A stretch of DNA of 64,000 bases from Nocardioides insulae DSM 17944 (GCF_000422825.1 NZ_KE383929.1:682001-746000), one strand, 5' to 3'; numbered from the stretch's first letter, positions 37,798 through 46,908 are shown. Notes: a model not told the origin generated them from the sequence alone. Made by a program: numbers and translations.

Positions 37798-40410
37798 ATG
37801 CGTCAATGGAGCGTGACCGAACCAGGACACGGGCTTGAGAGCGCCCTGACGCCACTGGACGAGCCGAGCGATGCCGAGCTCATCTCGTCCGTGCGCGCGG
37901 GTGACGTCGACGCCTACGGCCTGATGTTCGAGCGACACGTGGACGCCGCCCGCCGACTGGCGCGACAACTGGTGCCCCCCGCGGATGCCGACGACCTGGT
38001 GTCCGAGGCGTTCGCCAAGGTGCTGGGGGTGCTCCAGCGAGGTGGCGGGCCCGACCTCGCCTTCCGCGCCTACCTGCTCACCGCCCTGCGGCGCATCCAC
38101 GTCGACCGGATCCGGGCCAACGCCCGCCTGCAGCCGACCGACGACCTGACGCCGTACGACCCCGGAGTGCCGTTCCAGGACACCGCGGTCGCGGGGTTCG
38201 ACAACCAGGCCGCCGCGAAGGCCTTCGCCCAACTGCCCGAGCGCTGGCAGCAGGTGCTCTGGCACACCGAGGTCGAGGGGCAGAAGCCCGCGGACATCGC
38301 GCCGCTGCTCGGCATCAGCCCCAACTCCGTCTCCGCGCTCGCCTACCGTGCGCGGGAGGGCCTGCGTCAGGCGTTCATCTCCGTGCACGCCCAGGATGCC
38401 GTCGAGGACGCATGCGCCACCACCCGGGCGAACCTCGGTGCCTACATCCGCAACGGCGTCTCCCGTCGCGACGCCGCCCGGGTGGAGGCGCACCTCCAGG
38501 AGTGTCGGCCGTGCTCGGCGATCTACCTCGAACTCATGGAGGTCAACTCCGACCTCGGTGCCCTGTTGGCCCCCCTCGTGCTCGGCACGGCCGGGGCCGG
38601 CTACCTGGCCTCCGCCGGACTCGCGCAGGGCGGGCTGGTGGCCTCGCTGGCCCAGGGGCGGGACCGGCTGCTCAACAACCCGGCGGGCATGGCGCTGGCG
38701 GTCTCCGGCCTGGTCGGCGTCGCGGTGGCCGGAGTCGTGCTCGGGCTGGTGGTGACCTCCGAGGACGAGCAGCCCACCGCCACACCGCCGTCGGCCTCCG
38801 CTCCCCCGGCCGATCCAGGTGGCCCCGGGCAGGCCGGGCCGGACCCCGCCCAACCGCCCCAGCAACAACCCCAGCAAGGCCAGCAACCCCAGCAACCCGA
38901 GCAAGGCCCGGACCGCTCCGCGGCGCCGCCGTCCTCACCCCAGACCAGCGACCAGACCGGCGACCAGACCAGCGACCAGACCAGCGACCAGACCAGCGAC
39001 CAGACCAGCGACCAGACCAGCGCGCCGCCGGCGGGAGCCCCCGATCCGCCCGGCTCCCCCACCGCACCACAGCCGCCCGAGGGTCCTTCGCCCTCGGACC
39101 CGAGCGGCCCCTCGCCCGATGATGACCCCTCTCCCGATGGCCCACCGTCGGGCCCGCCATCGGGTGGCGCGCCGGTCATCGACCGGGATCTGGTGTCGGT
39201 CGACACCCCCGGACCTGGCAGGCCGGTCACCATCGAGGTCACCCGCGGCGCGAGCGACCCCGACGGCGACCGGGTCACCGTCGCGTCGGCCCGGGTCGCA
39301 CGCCCCTCGCACGGGCGGGTCACCCTCGGGCGTGGCAGTGCCCGGGCGCTCGACGAGGGCCTGTCGGGACGGGCCGCGCCCGGCCGGTCAGCAGCGGGGC
39401 GCCCCCGGGGAGCCACCGCCCTCACCTACACCTCCCACGCCGCCTGGCGGGGCGCCGACACCGTCGTCTACGTCCTGACCGACCCGGACGGCAACACCGC
39501 GACCGGCCGGGTGCGCGTGCGTACGCCGAACGCACCGCCGGTGGCCCGGGCCGCTGCTGCGGAGGTGCCGGCCTGGCGAGCGCGGGCCCACCAGGTGCGG
39601 ATCGATCTCGCCCGCCGGGTCAGCGACGTCAACCGCGACGCCCTGCGGATCCGGTCGGTGGCCGCGCCGGCGTACGGCGGTGTGCGGATCGCCGGACCGA
39701 CCAGCCTCGTCTACACCGCCCCACCGGGCGTGGGCGCCTTCCCGGTGCGCTTCGCCTACACCGTGGTCGACGGTCACGGCGGCTCCGACACCGCGACCGT
39801 GACCGTGCGCCGCCGTCCCGATCTGCCCCCGGTCGCCGTGGACGACTCGGTGCGCACCGGGTTCGGAGTCGAGGCCGAGATCGACGTGCTCGCCAACGAC
39901 ACCGACGAGGCACGTGGCGCGCTCGCGCTCACCGGCACGACCGACGGGCAGCACGGTGAGGTCCGGGTCGAGCGCGGGCTGGTCGTCTACTCGCCCGACC
40001 CGGTGTTCAGCGGCACCGACGTCTTCTCCTACACGATCACCGATGTCCTGGGCGCGACCTCGACCGCGCGGGTCACCGTGACGGTGGCCGACCCGGACTT
40101 CGAACTCATACCCGAGCACATCGAATTCGGGTCCTACCAGCATCTGCTCTTCACGGTCGGCGCGCTCCCCGAGGGACGGACCGCCACCTTCCGGCTCACC
40201 GTGCGCGGCACCACCGGGTGGAGCGTGGTCCCCACCTCGCAGTTCTGCGAGATACCACCGGAGGTCAGCGGCACCTGGACCCTCACCTGCACCGTGCCCG
40301 GCGACGGCTCGGCCGGCCTGGAGATCCTGCATGCCGACGTGGAGGTGGAGGAGGGATGGAGCTTCGCCACGGATCTCGACGTCTCGCTCACCCTGGACCC
40401 GGTCGGGTGA
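37798..40410 (+). CDS. ECF sigma factor fused to zinc anti-sigma-like domain, membrane helix and extracellular repeats
   Basis: 870 residues. ECF sigma regions 2 and 4 fill about 20-200 (DADDLVSEAFAKVLGVLQ, QKPADIAPLLGISPNSVSAL). A ZAS-type motif (HLQECRPC) follows near 230-240. One membrane helix spans about 298-322 (LAVSGLVGVAVAGVVLGLVV). A Pro/Gln-rich and DQTS-repeat linker runs to about 460. The rest is extracellular: three Ig/VCBS-like modules, the third with VAVDDSV and VLANDTD, and a C-terminal domain. The sigma part is thus tethered to the membrane with a built-in restraint and sensor. An in-frame GTG at 37813 is an alternative start. Confidence 0.88.
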   Translation: MRQWSVTEPGHGLESALTPLDEPSDAELISSVRAGDVDAYGLMFERHVDAARRLARQLVPPADADDLVSEAFAKVLGVLQRGGGPDLAFRAYLLTALRRIHVDRIRANARLQPTDDLTPYDPGVPFQDTAVAGFDNQAAAKAFAQLPERWQQVLWHTEVEGQKPADIAPLLGISPNSVSALAYRAREGLRQAFISVHAQDAVEDACATTRANLGAYIRNGVSRRDAARVEAHLQECRPCSAIYLELMEVNSDLGALLAPLVLGTAGAGYLASAGLAQGGLVASLAQGRDRLLNNPAGMALAVSGLVGVAVAGVVLGLVVTSEDEQPTATPPSASAPPADPGGPGQAGPDPAQPPQQQPQQGQQPQQPEQGPDRSAAPPSSPQTSDQTGDQTSDQTSDQTSDQTSDQTSAPPAGAPDPPGSPTAPQPPEGPSPSDPSGPSPDDDPSPDGPPSGPPSGGAPVIDRDLVSVDTPGPGRPVTIEVTRGASDPDGDRVTVASARVARPSHGRVTLGRGSARALDEGLSGRAAPGRSAAGRPRGATALTYTSHAAWRGADTVVYVLTDPDGNTATGRVRVRTPNAPPVARAAAAEVPAWRARAHQVRIDLARRVSDVNRDALRIRSVAAPAYGGVRIAGPTSLVYTAPPGVGAFPVRFAYTVVDGHGGSDTATVTVRRRPDLPPVAVDDSVRTGFGVEAEIDVLANDTDEARGALALTGTTDGQHGEVRVERGLVVYSPDPVFSGTDVFSYTITDVLGATSTARVTVTVADPDFELIPEHIEFGSYQHLLFTVGALPEGRTATFRLTVRGTTGWSVVPTSQFCEIPPEVSGTWTLTCTVPGDGSAGLEILHADVEVEEGWSFATDLDVSLTLDPVG
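38941..39024 (+). repeat. 12-bp tandem repeat in the sigma-fusion gene
   Basis: Seven copies of CAGACCAGCGAC (two with one or two changes), encoding QTSD units in the linker just outside the membrane. In-frame length variation by slippage is likely. Confidence 0.92.
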
Positions 40411-40466
40411 GGGACGGATCCGTGTCGCCCTTGCGTAGGAACCCTCCGCCCGGGTACTTCTCGGGT

Positions 40467-40991
40467 ATGACCCTCAGTCGAGTCCTCGCCCGTCCCATGC
40501 TGACCGCCGTCTTCGCCCTCGGCACGATCAACGCGTGGAAGAACGCGGACAAGATGCGGGAGCGGGTCAGGCCCGTCACCGATCCGGTGGTGCGGGCCGG
40601 ACAGAAACTCGGGCTGCCCGTCCCCGAGGATCCGGCCACGCTGGTGAGGATCAACGCCGGCGTCCAGGGTGTCGCCGCGGCGGCACTGGCCACCGGCCGC
40701 TTCCCGCGCACGGCCGCCACCATCCTGGTCGCCTCGATGGTGCCGACCACGGTCGCGGGTCATGCGTTCTGGAAGTCCGAGACGCCCGAGGAGCGCAAGG
40801 CCCAGATGCTCCAGTTCGCCAAGAACCTGTCCATCACCGGCGGGCTGATCCTGGCGGCCGTGGACACCGAGGCGAAGCCCGGACTGGCCTGGCGCGCCCG
40901 CGCGGCCACCCGCCAGGCGCGTCGAGAGGCCCGCCACCTGGCCCATTCCGCCCGCCAGGAGGCACGGGTCGCCAAGGCCTCCCTGACGTGA
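40467..40991 (+). CDS. DoxX-family membrane protein
   Basis: 174 residues with about four membrane helices and a basic Arg/Ala-rich tail (about 135-174). The pattern (MTLSRVLARPMLTAVFALG, RINAGVQGVAAAALATGRFPR in part) fits DoxX. Mycobacterial DoxX partners SodA and a thiol protein in oxidative stress defence; no such partner is adjacent here. The ATG at 40467 is the natural start, 56 bp after the sigma-fusion stop. Confidence 0.82.
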   Translation: MTLSRVLARPMLTAVFALGTINAWKNADKMRERVRPVTDPVVRAGQKLGLPVPEDPATLVRINAGVQGVAAAALATGRFPRTAATILVASMVPTTVAGHAFWKSETPEERKAQMLQFAKNLSITGGLILAAVDTEAKPGLAWRARAATRQARREARHLAHSARQEARVAKASLT

Positions 40992-41028
40992 CCCGACCTG
41001 CGCCACCCGCCCGCCGGCGCGAACTCGA

Positions 41029-41034
41029 TAGCCT
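41029..41034 (+). promoter_or_regulatory. -10 element of aroA (leaderless type)
   Basis: TAGCCT six bases before the GTG at 41041, placing the transcript start at the start codon. Confidence 0.6.
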
Positions 41035-41040
41035 GGGTGG

Positions 41041-42333
41041 GTGAGTGCAGCGATCAGTGACCCCTGGCCGGCCCCCCGTGTGAAGGAGCCGCTCGACGCG
41101 GTGGTCCGCCTGCCCGGCAGCAAGTCGCTCACCAACCGCGCCCTGGTGCTGGCCGCGATCGCCGAGGGCCCCTCCGTCGTACGCCGTGCGCTGCGCTCGC
41201 GCGACAGTCTGCTGATGGCCAGGGCGCTCACCGCGCTGGGCAGCACCGTCGACACCTCCGGGGACGACTGGACCGTCACCCCCGGTGAGTTCGTCCGCGA
41301 CGCCGAGATCGACTGCGGCCTGGCGGGCACGGTGATGCGGTTCGTGCCGCCGCTGGCCGCCCTGTCCGCGGGCACGGTCTCCTTCGACGGTGACCCGCAC
41401 ATGCGCAACCGCCCGGTCGGACCGGTGCTCTCCGCGCTGGGTGACCTCGGGGTGCCGGTCACCGGCACCGCGCTGCCGTTCTCGGTGGTGGGCACCGGTC
41501 AGGTGCGCGGGGGCACCGTCGTCCTCGACGCCAGCGGCTCCAGCCAGTTCGTCTCGGCCCTGCTGCTCGCCGGTGCCCGCTACGAGCGCGGCATCGAGAT
41601 CCGCCACAACGGCCCCTCCGTCCCTTCGCTCCCCCACATCGACATGACGGTGTCGATCCTGCGTGAGCACGGCGTCGAGGTGGAGGCCCCCGAGCCGGGG
41701 GCGCCGGCCACGCGGTGGCGGGTCGTCCCCGGGCCGATCGCGGCCGTCGATCACACCATCGAGCCCGACCTGTCCAACGCGGCGCCCTTCCTCGCGCTGG
41801 CCGCGCTCTCCGGCGGGTCCGTCACGGTGCCCGGCTGGCCCCAGCACACCGACCAGCCCGGCGACCGGCTGCGCGACCTGCTCACCGAGATGGGCTGCAC
41901 CGTCCAGCTCCACCACGACGGGCTCACCCTCACCGGCCCGACCCCGGGCACCCTGCGCGGCCTGGACGCCGATCTGCACGACGTCGGCGAACTCACTCCC
42001 GCGGTCGCCGCCCTGTGCGCCCTTGCCTCGACCCCGTCCAGGCTCACCGGGGTCGGCCACATCCGGGCCCACGAGACCGACCGGCTCAGCGCGCTCGCCG
42101 CCGAGCTCGGCGGGCTCGGCGCCGACGTCACCGAGCACCCCGACGGGCTCGAACTCCGCCCCGCGTCCCTGCACGGTGGCCTCTTCCACACCTACGCCGA
42201 CCACCGGATGGCCCACGCCGGTGTGATCGTCGGGGCAGCCGTCGACGGGGTCGAGGTGGAGAACGTCGCCACCACCAGCAAGACCTTCCCCGACTTCGCG
42301 CCGTTCTGGGCCGACCTGACCCGGACGGCCTGA
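41041..42333 (+). CDS. aroA: EPSP synthase (3-phosphoshikimate 1-carboxyvinyltransferase)
   Basis: Sixth step of the shikimate pathway. It has 430 residues of two similar beta/alpha domains. The shikimate/PEP loop PGSKSLTNRA (25-34), GLAGTVMRF (the LGNAGT equivalent, in the actinobacterial variant) and YADHRMAHA near the C-terminus are present. It heads an aroA-rsgA-hisN unit: rsgA starts 13 bp after its stop. GTG start set by the -10 element. Confidence 0.96.
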   Translation: MSAAISDPWPAPRVKEPLDAVVRLPGSKSLTNRALVLAAIAEGPSVVRRALRSRDSLLMARALTALGSTVDTSGDDWTVTPGEFVRDAEIDCGLAGTVMRFVPPLAALSAGTVSFDGDPHMRNRPVGPVLSALGDLGVPVTGTALPFSVVGTGQVRGGTVVLDASGSSQFVSALLLAGARYERGIEIRHNGPSVPSLPHIDMTVSILREHGVEVEAPEPGAPATRWRVVPGPIAAVDHTIEPDLSNAAPFLALAALSGGSVTVPGWPQHTDQPGDRLRDLLTEMGCTVQLHHDGLTLTGPTPGTLRGLDADLHDVGELTPAVAALCALASTPSRLTGVGHIRAHETDRLSALAAELGGLGADVTEHPDGLELRPASLHGGLFHTYADHRMAHAGVIVGAAVDGVEVENVATTSKTFPDFAPFWADLTRTA

Positions 42334-42346
42334 GGAGCACCGCAGG

Positions 42347-43345
42347 ATGGGGCGCGCCCGCTACACCGACGAGGACGTCGAGCACTACGACCGACCGCGC
42401 CGGCGTACCAGACCCCGCACCAAGGAGCGCCCCACCTACGACGACGCACTCGACGGGTTGGTCGTCACCGTCGACCGTGGTCGCCTCACCCTGCTGGTCG
42501 AGGGCCGCACGGTGCTGGCGGTCAAGGCCCGGCCGCTCGGCCGCAAGGGTGTCGTGGTCGGCGACCGGGTCCGCGTCGTCGGTGACGTGTCCGGCTCCGA
42601 GGGCACGCTGGCCCGCATCGTGGAGGTGCAGCCGCGGGCGAGCATCCTGCGGCGTACCGCCGACGACGACGACCCGGTCGAGCGCGTCATCGTCGCGAAC
42701 GCCGGACAACTGGTGGTGGTCACGGCCCTCGCCGACCCCGAGCCCCGGAACGGTCTGATCGACCGCGCCCTGGTGGCGGCCTACGACGCCGGCCTGGAGC
42801 CGCTGCTGTGCCTGACCAAGGCGGATCTGGCCGACCCCGAGTCGTTCCTGTCCACCTACCGTTCGCTGGGCGTGCCGTGGGTGGTCACCCGTAAGGGCGG
42901 CGACCTGACCGAACTGCGCGATCGGCTGACCGGCCGGATCAGCGTCCTGCTGGGCCACAGCGGGGTGGGCAAGTCCACCCTGGTCAACGCGCTGGTGCCG
43001 GACGCCGACCGGCAGGTGGGCCACGTCAATGCGGTGACCGGACGCGGTCGGCACACCTCCACCTCCGCCCTGATGCTGCCGCTCCCCGGCGGGGACGCGG
43101 CCGGGTGGATCATCGACACGCCGGGCATCCGCTCCTTCGGCCTGGCCCATGTGGAGCCACAGCAGCTGATCTCCGCCTTTCCCGATCTCGAGGCGCTCAC
43201 CGAGGTCTGTCCCCGCGGCTGCACGCACGGCGAGGACGCGCCCGAGTGCGGCCTGGACGAGGGCGTCGAGGCAGGGCGGGCCGACCCGGACCGGGTCCAG
43301 TCCTTCCGTCGCCTGCTCGCGGCCCGCAGCGAACAGGCATACTGA
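42347..43345 (+). CDS. rsgA: Ribosome small subunit-dependent GTPase
   Basis: Circularly permuted GTPase that checks late 30S maturation. It has 332 residues: N-terminal OB fold, G4 TKAD, G1 GHSGVGKST (about 204-212), G3 DTPG and a C-terminal zinc knuckle (CPRGCTH then C). Follows aroA and precedes hisN by 5 bp. Confidence 0.96.
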   Translation: MGRARYTDEDVEHYDRPRRRTRPRTKERPTYDDALDGLVVTVDRGRLTLLVEGRTVLAVKARPLGRKGVVVGDRVRVVGDVSGSEGTLARIVEVQPRASILRRTADDDDPVERVIVANAGQLVVVTALADPEPRNGLIDRALVAAYDAGLEPLLCLTKADLADPESFLSTYRSLGVPWVVTRKGGDLTELRDRLTGRISVLLGHSGVGKSTLVNALVPDADRQVGHVNAVTGRGRHTSTSALMLPLPGGDAAGWIIDTPGIRSFGLAHVEPQQLISAFPDLEALTEVCPRGCTHGEDAPECGLDEGVEAGRADPDRVQSFRRLLAARSEQAY

Positions 43346-43350
43346 CGCCC

Positions 43351-44220
43351 GTGCCCACCCCCGACTACACCGACGACCTCCGGCTCGCGCACCTGCTCGC
43401 CGATGATGCCGACTCGCTCACCACCGCGCGGTTCAAGGCTCTCGACCTGCACGTCATGACCAAGCCCGACCTCACCCCGGTGAGCGACGCCGACCAGGCC
43501 GTCGAGGAGTCGATCCGGCGTACCCTCGGCCGCGCCCGCTCGCGAGACGCCGTCCTCGGCGAGGAGCAGGGCGCCAGCGGGCACAGCCAGCGCCGCTGGA
43601 TCATCGACCCGATCGACGGCACCAAGAACTTCGTCCGCGGCGTCCCGGTGTGGGCCACCCTGATCGCGCTCGAGGTCGACAACGAGATCGTCCTCTCGGT
43701 CGTCTCCGCTCCGCAGCTGCAGCGCCGCTGGTGGGCGATGACCGGCCAGGGCGCCTGGACCGGCAAGTCCCTGATGAAGGCGACCCGGTGCCAGGTCTCC
43801 GACATACGCCGCCTCGAGGACGCCTCGCTGTCCTACTCCTCCCTCAGCGGCTGGGAGGACCGGGAGCGGCTCGAGGACGTCCTCTCCCTGATGCGTCGGG
43901 TGTGGCGCACCCGCGCGTACGGTGACTTCTGGTCCTACATGCTGGTCGCCGAGGGGGCGGTCGACATCGCGACCGAGCCCGAGCTGGAGACCTACGACAT
44001 GGCCGCGCTCGACATCATCGTCCGGGAGGCCGGCGGCACCTTCACCTCCCTCGACGGCAGCGACGGCCCCTGGGGGGGCAACGCCTTGGCGACCAACGGA
44101 CACCTGCACGAGTCCGTGCTGGCGTTCCTCGGCACCGGTCGCCTCGACGGTGAGGATCCCGACCTTCCGCGCAGCGGTCACGGCACCGTGTCGACCCTGC
44201 GTCCCCGACCCGAGTCCTGA
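43351..44220 (+). CDS. hisN: Histidinol-phosphatase, inositol-monophosphatase family
   Basis: Dephosphorylates L-histidinol phosphate in actinobacteria. It has 289 residues of the IMPase fold with the metal motif WIIDPIDGTKNF and a second DMAALDIIVREAGG region. The assignment to HisN rather than another phosphatase rests on overall likeness to actinobacterial HisN and is not proven. GTG at 43351 lies 5 bp after rsgA. Confidence 0.85.
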   Translation: MPTPDYTDDLRLAHLLADDADSLTTARFKALDLHVMTKPDLTPVSDADQAVEESIRRTLGRARSRDAVLGEEQGASGHSQRRWIIDPIDGTKNFVRGVPVWATLIALEVDNEIVLSVVSAPQLQRRWWAMTGQGAWTGKSLMKATRCQVSDIRRLEDASLSYSSLSGWEDRERLEDVLSLMRRVWRTRAYGDFWSYMLVAEGAVDIATEPELETYDMAALDIIVREAGGTFTSLDGSDGPWGGNALATNGHLHESVLAFLGTGRLDGEDPDLPRSGHGTVSTLRPRPES

Positions 44221-44247
44221 CCTCTTCCCACAACCCCTCCCAGGGCC

Positions 44248-44253
44248 TACCGT
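44248..44253 (+). promoter_or_regulatory. -10 element of the CBS gene (leaderless type)
   Basis: TACCGT six bases before the ATG at 44260. Confidence 0.5.
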
Positions 44254-44259
44254 CGAAAG

Positions 44260-44694
44260 ATGCACATCACCGAGATCCTGGCGCGCAAGGCCTCCTCGGA
44301 GGTGGTCACCGTCCACCCCGACAGCGGCGTTCGCGATCTGTTGGCCCTGCTGGCCCAGTACAACATCGGCGCGGCCGTGGTGAGCTCGGATCGCAGCACG
44401 GTGGAGGGCATCGTCAGTGAGCGCGACGTGGTGCGTCGCCTCGACACCGACGGCGAGCGCATCCTCGACCAGCCGGTCGGCACGATCATGACCCGAGTGG
44501 TCGCCACCTGCACCGGCGCCGACACGGTCGACGCGCTGATGGCCGTGATGACCGAGAAGCGGGTCCGTCACGTCCCCGTCGTGGAGGAGGGCGAGTTGAA
44601 GGGCGTGATCAGCATCGGTGACCTGGTCAAGCACCGCATCGATGAGCTCACCTTCGAGCGCGACCAGTTGGAGGGCTACCTCCACCAGGTCTAA
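44260..44694 (+). CDS. Stand-alone CBS-pair protein
   Basis: 144 residues consisting of two CBS motifs (about 8-60 and 75-128; VEGIVSERDVVRRL and LKGVISIGDLVKHR are the equivalent ends) and a helical tail. CBS pairs bind adenosine nucleotides; the regulated partner is unknown. Confidence 0.9.
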   Translation: MHITEILARKASSEVVTVHPDSGVRDLLALLAQYNIGAAVVSSDRSTVEGIVSERDVVRRLDTDGERILDQPVGTIMTRVVATCTGADTVDALMAVMTEKRVRHVPVVEEGELKGVISIGDLVKHRIDELTFERDQLEGYLHQV

Positions 44695-44732
44695 CCGGCC
44701 CACCGGCGGTTCGCACCCCGCCGCCGGCACCG

Positions 44733-44738
44733 TAGGCT
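44733..44738 (+). promoter_or_regulatory. -10 element of the FKBP gene (leaderless type)
   Basis: TAGGCT seven bases before the ATG at 44746. Confidence 0.5.
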
Positions 44739-44745
44739 GAGCCCC

Positions 44746-45114
44746 ATGGAGAAGCCTGAGATCGATTTCGTCGACCCAACCCCGCCGACCGACCTCGTGG
44801 TCACCGACCTGTCCGTGGGTGACGGCGATGAGGCCGTCGCCGGCCAGCCGGTGAGCGTCCACTACGTCGGCGTCGCGCACAGCACCGGCGAGGAGTTCGA
44901 CGCGTCGTACAACCGCGGCGAACCGCTGCGCTTCCGCCTCGGTGTCGGTCAGGTCATCGAGGGCTGGGACAAGGGCGTCCAGGGGATGAAGGTCGGCGGT
45001 CGCCGTCAGATCGTGATCCCCCCGCACCTCGGGTACGGCGACCGCGGCGCCGGCGGTGTGATCAAGCCCGGCGAGACCCTCGTCTTCGTCGTCGACCTGC
45101 TCCAGGTCGGCTGA
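44746..45114 (+). CDS. FKBP-type peptidyl-prolyl isomerase
   Basis: 122 residues, one FKBP domain: SVHYVGVAHSTGEEFDASY, VIEGWDKGVQGMKVGGRR and IPPHLGYGDRG are the classic active-site segments. No signal peptide, so cytoplasmic. It assists protein folding. Confidence 0.95.
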   Translation: MEKPEIDFVDPTPPTDLVVTDLSVGDGDEAVAGQPVSVHYVGVAHSTGEEFDASYNRGEPLRFRLGVGQVIEGWDKGVQGMKVGGRRQIVIPPHLGYGDRGAGGVIKPGETLVFVVDLLQVG

Positions 45115-45132
45115 TCGTCTCTTCCGTCGCGA

Positions 45133-45171
45133 GCGTCCCCTGTCGCTGAGTCCCTCGGCGACAGGGGACGC
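45133..45171. terminator. Hairpin between FKBP and S4 genes
   Basis: Perfect 14-bp arms 45133-45146 and 45158-45171, 11-nt loop, between convergent genes. Confidence 0.82.
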
Positions 45172-45271
45172 GGGCGTGTGAGGTCGGCCGGACTCGCGGG
45201 CGGCAACCAGTCCGCCGGGTACCGCGCCGCCAAGATCTGAGCCGTCCGACCGCGCGACTCGACGGCCCGCG

Positions 45272-45532
45272 TCACCAGGGCAGGCCGTCGTCGTACGACG
45301 CCTCGTCGGCGACGCGGGAGGATTGGCGGCCCAGGGTGACCACATCGCCGTGCACGAGCTGCCGGCCGCGCCGGGTCTCCACCTCGCCGTTGACGCTCAC
45401 CTGACCGCCCGCGATCACCGGCTTGGCGTCGGCACCGCTCTCCACCAGGTTGGCGAGCTTGAGGAACTGGCCGAGCCGGATGGACTCGTCCCGGATCGGT
45501 ACGTCGACGGGGTCGGGCGCTGGGGTGTTCAC
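45272..45532 (-). CDS. S4-domain RNA-binding protein (YbcJ-like)
   Basis: 86 residues, nearly all one S4 domain: IRLGQFLKLANLVESGADAK and VSVNGEVETRRGRQL are its two conserved stretches. GTG at 45532 has GGGAGA upstream. Small S4 proteins bind structured RNA, probably ribosomal; the target is unknown. Confidence 0.88.
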   Translation of the reverse strand: MNTPAPDPVDVPIRDESIRLGQFLKLANLVESGADAKPVIAGGQVSVNGEVETRRGRQLVHGDVVTLGRQSSRVADEASYDDGLPW

Positions 45533-45602
45533 CCGACCAGTCTCCCACCGGTGCGGCACCGCCCCGACCGCCCCTCGTCGTCCGCGTGGGCGGCGACACG
45601 GT

Positions 45603-46865
45603 TCAGGGCAGCAGCACGGTGACGGTGTGGATGAGCACGCCGACCAGGCCACCGACGATGGTGCCGTTGATCCTGATGAACTGCAGGTCGCGGCCGACGT
45701 GCAGTTCGATCTTGCGGGCCGCCTCGCGGCCGTCCCAGCGGTCGATGGTGTGGGTGATGATCCCGGTGACCTCGACGCCGTACCTGTCGACCGCGAACAC
45801 CGCGGCGTCGGCGAGGTGAGCGTCGATCCGGTGCTGCAGCTCGGTGTCGCCGGCCAGCCGGCGAGCGAACGCCGTCACCTCGGTGACCAGGGTGGCCCGC
45901 ACCGCCCCGTCGGGATCGTGCAGCGAGGTCGTGAGGGCACGGCGTAGGGCGTTCCACAGCGAGATGCTGGAGGCGATCACCTGGGGGTGGTCCAGCACCC
46001 GCTCCTTGAACCGCTCCGCCTTCTCCTGCGTCTCGGGGTCGTGGAGCAGGTCCTCGGCCAGGGTGGCGAGCATCGAGTCGAGGGCCTTGCGCGCCCGGTG
46101 GTGCGGGTCGTCTCGGATGTCGGCGACCCAGCGCACCAGTTCGAGGTGGATCCGCCCGGTCACCCGGTCACTGATCGCGGGGGGCGTCCACCACGGAGCC
46201 CGCTCACCGAGCACCTCGGTGACGGTGTCGGGGTTCTCGACCAGCCATTCGTGCAGCTCGACCAGCGCGAGATCGACCAGACTGTGGTGGAGACCGTCCC
46301 GGACGGTCTCCTCGAGCAGTCCCCCGGCCAGCGGGGCCAACGACTCCTCGCGCAGCCGGGGCACCACAGCCTCGTTGATCAGGCCGGCCACGTGCTCGTC
46401 GCGGACGCGCTCCAGGCCGATCGCGGCCACCTCGGCGACCTCGTCGACGACCCGCTTGGCGTGGCGGGGCTCGCTGAGCCAGACCGCGACCCGCCTGGAG
46501 ATCTCGGAGGAGGCCAGCTTGTCGCGGACGACCGTCTCCTGGAGGAAGTTCTCCCCCACGAACTCCTCCAGCCCGCGACCCAGATCGTCCTTGCGGCGCG
46601 GGATCAGCGCGGTGTGCGGAATCGGCAGACCGAGCGGGTGGCGGAAGAGTGCTGTGACGGCGAACCAGTCCGCGATGGCACCCACCATCGACGCCTCGGC
46701 GCCGGCGTTGACGAAGCCCCACACCCCGTCGGTGTCGCGGGTCGCGACGTACACGACGGCGGCGAACAGCAGTAGTCCCAGCGCGATCGCCTGCATCCGG
46801 CGTAGCGCCCGCAGCCGTTCGGCGTCACCGGCTTGGTCCCCGACAATCATCCCCAGAGTGGTCAC
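45603..46865 (-). CDS. DUF445 membrane-associated protein
   Basis: 420 residues. Two membrane helices at the ends (about 20-40 and about 400-418) enclose a long helical domain, as in the DUF445 family. WFAVTALFRHPLGLPIPHTA is the family signature near the N-terminus. Function unknown, probably envelope-related. The GTG at 46865 is fixed by a -10 hexamer six bases upstream within a mirrored divergent promoter. Confidence 0.88.
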   Translation of the reverse strand: MTTLGMIVGDQAGDAERLRALRRMQAIALGLLLFAAVVYVATRDTDGVWGFVNAGAEASMVGAIADWFAVTALFRHPLGLPIPHTALIPRRKDDLGRGLEEFVGENFLQETVVRDKLASSEISRRVAVWLSEPRHAKRVVDEVAEVAAIGLERVRDEHVAGLINEAVVPRLREESLAPLAGGLLEETVRDGLHHSLVDLALVELHEWLVENPDTVTEVLGERAPWWTPPAISDRVTGRIHLELVRWVADIRDDPHHRARKALDSMLATLAEDLLHDPETQEKAERFKERVLDHPQVIASSISLWNALRRALTTSLHDPDGAVRATLVTEVTAFARRLAGDTELQHRIDAHLADAAVFAVDRYGVEVTGIITHTIDRWDGREAARKIELHVGRDLQFIRINGTIVGGLVGVLIHTVTVLLP

Positions 46866-46871
46866 GCTCTG

Positions 46872-46902
46872 ATTCTTCCCTGTGTGGCAAGCGTGCAAGA
46901 AT
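46872..46902. promoter_or_regulatory. Mirrored divergent leaderless promoters
   Basis: An inverted repeat GATTCTT...AAGAATC places AAGAAT six bases before the DUF445 GTG (minus strand, 46877-46872) and again six bases before the cytidylyltransferase ATG (plus strand, 46897-46902). Only 43 bp separate the two start codons, so the promoters must interfere. Confidence 0.55.
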
Positions 46903-46908
46903 CCCCCA

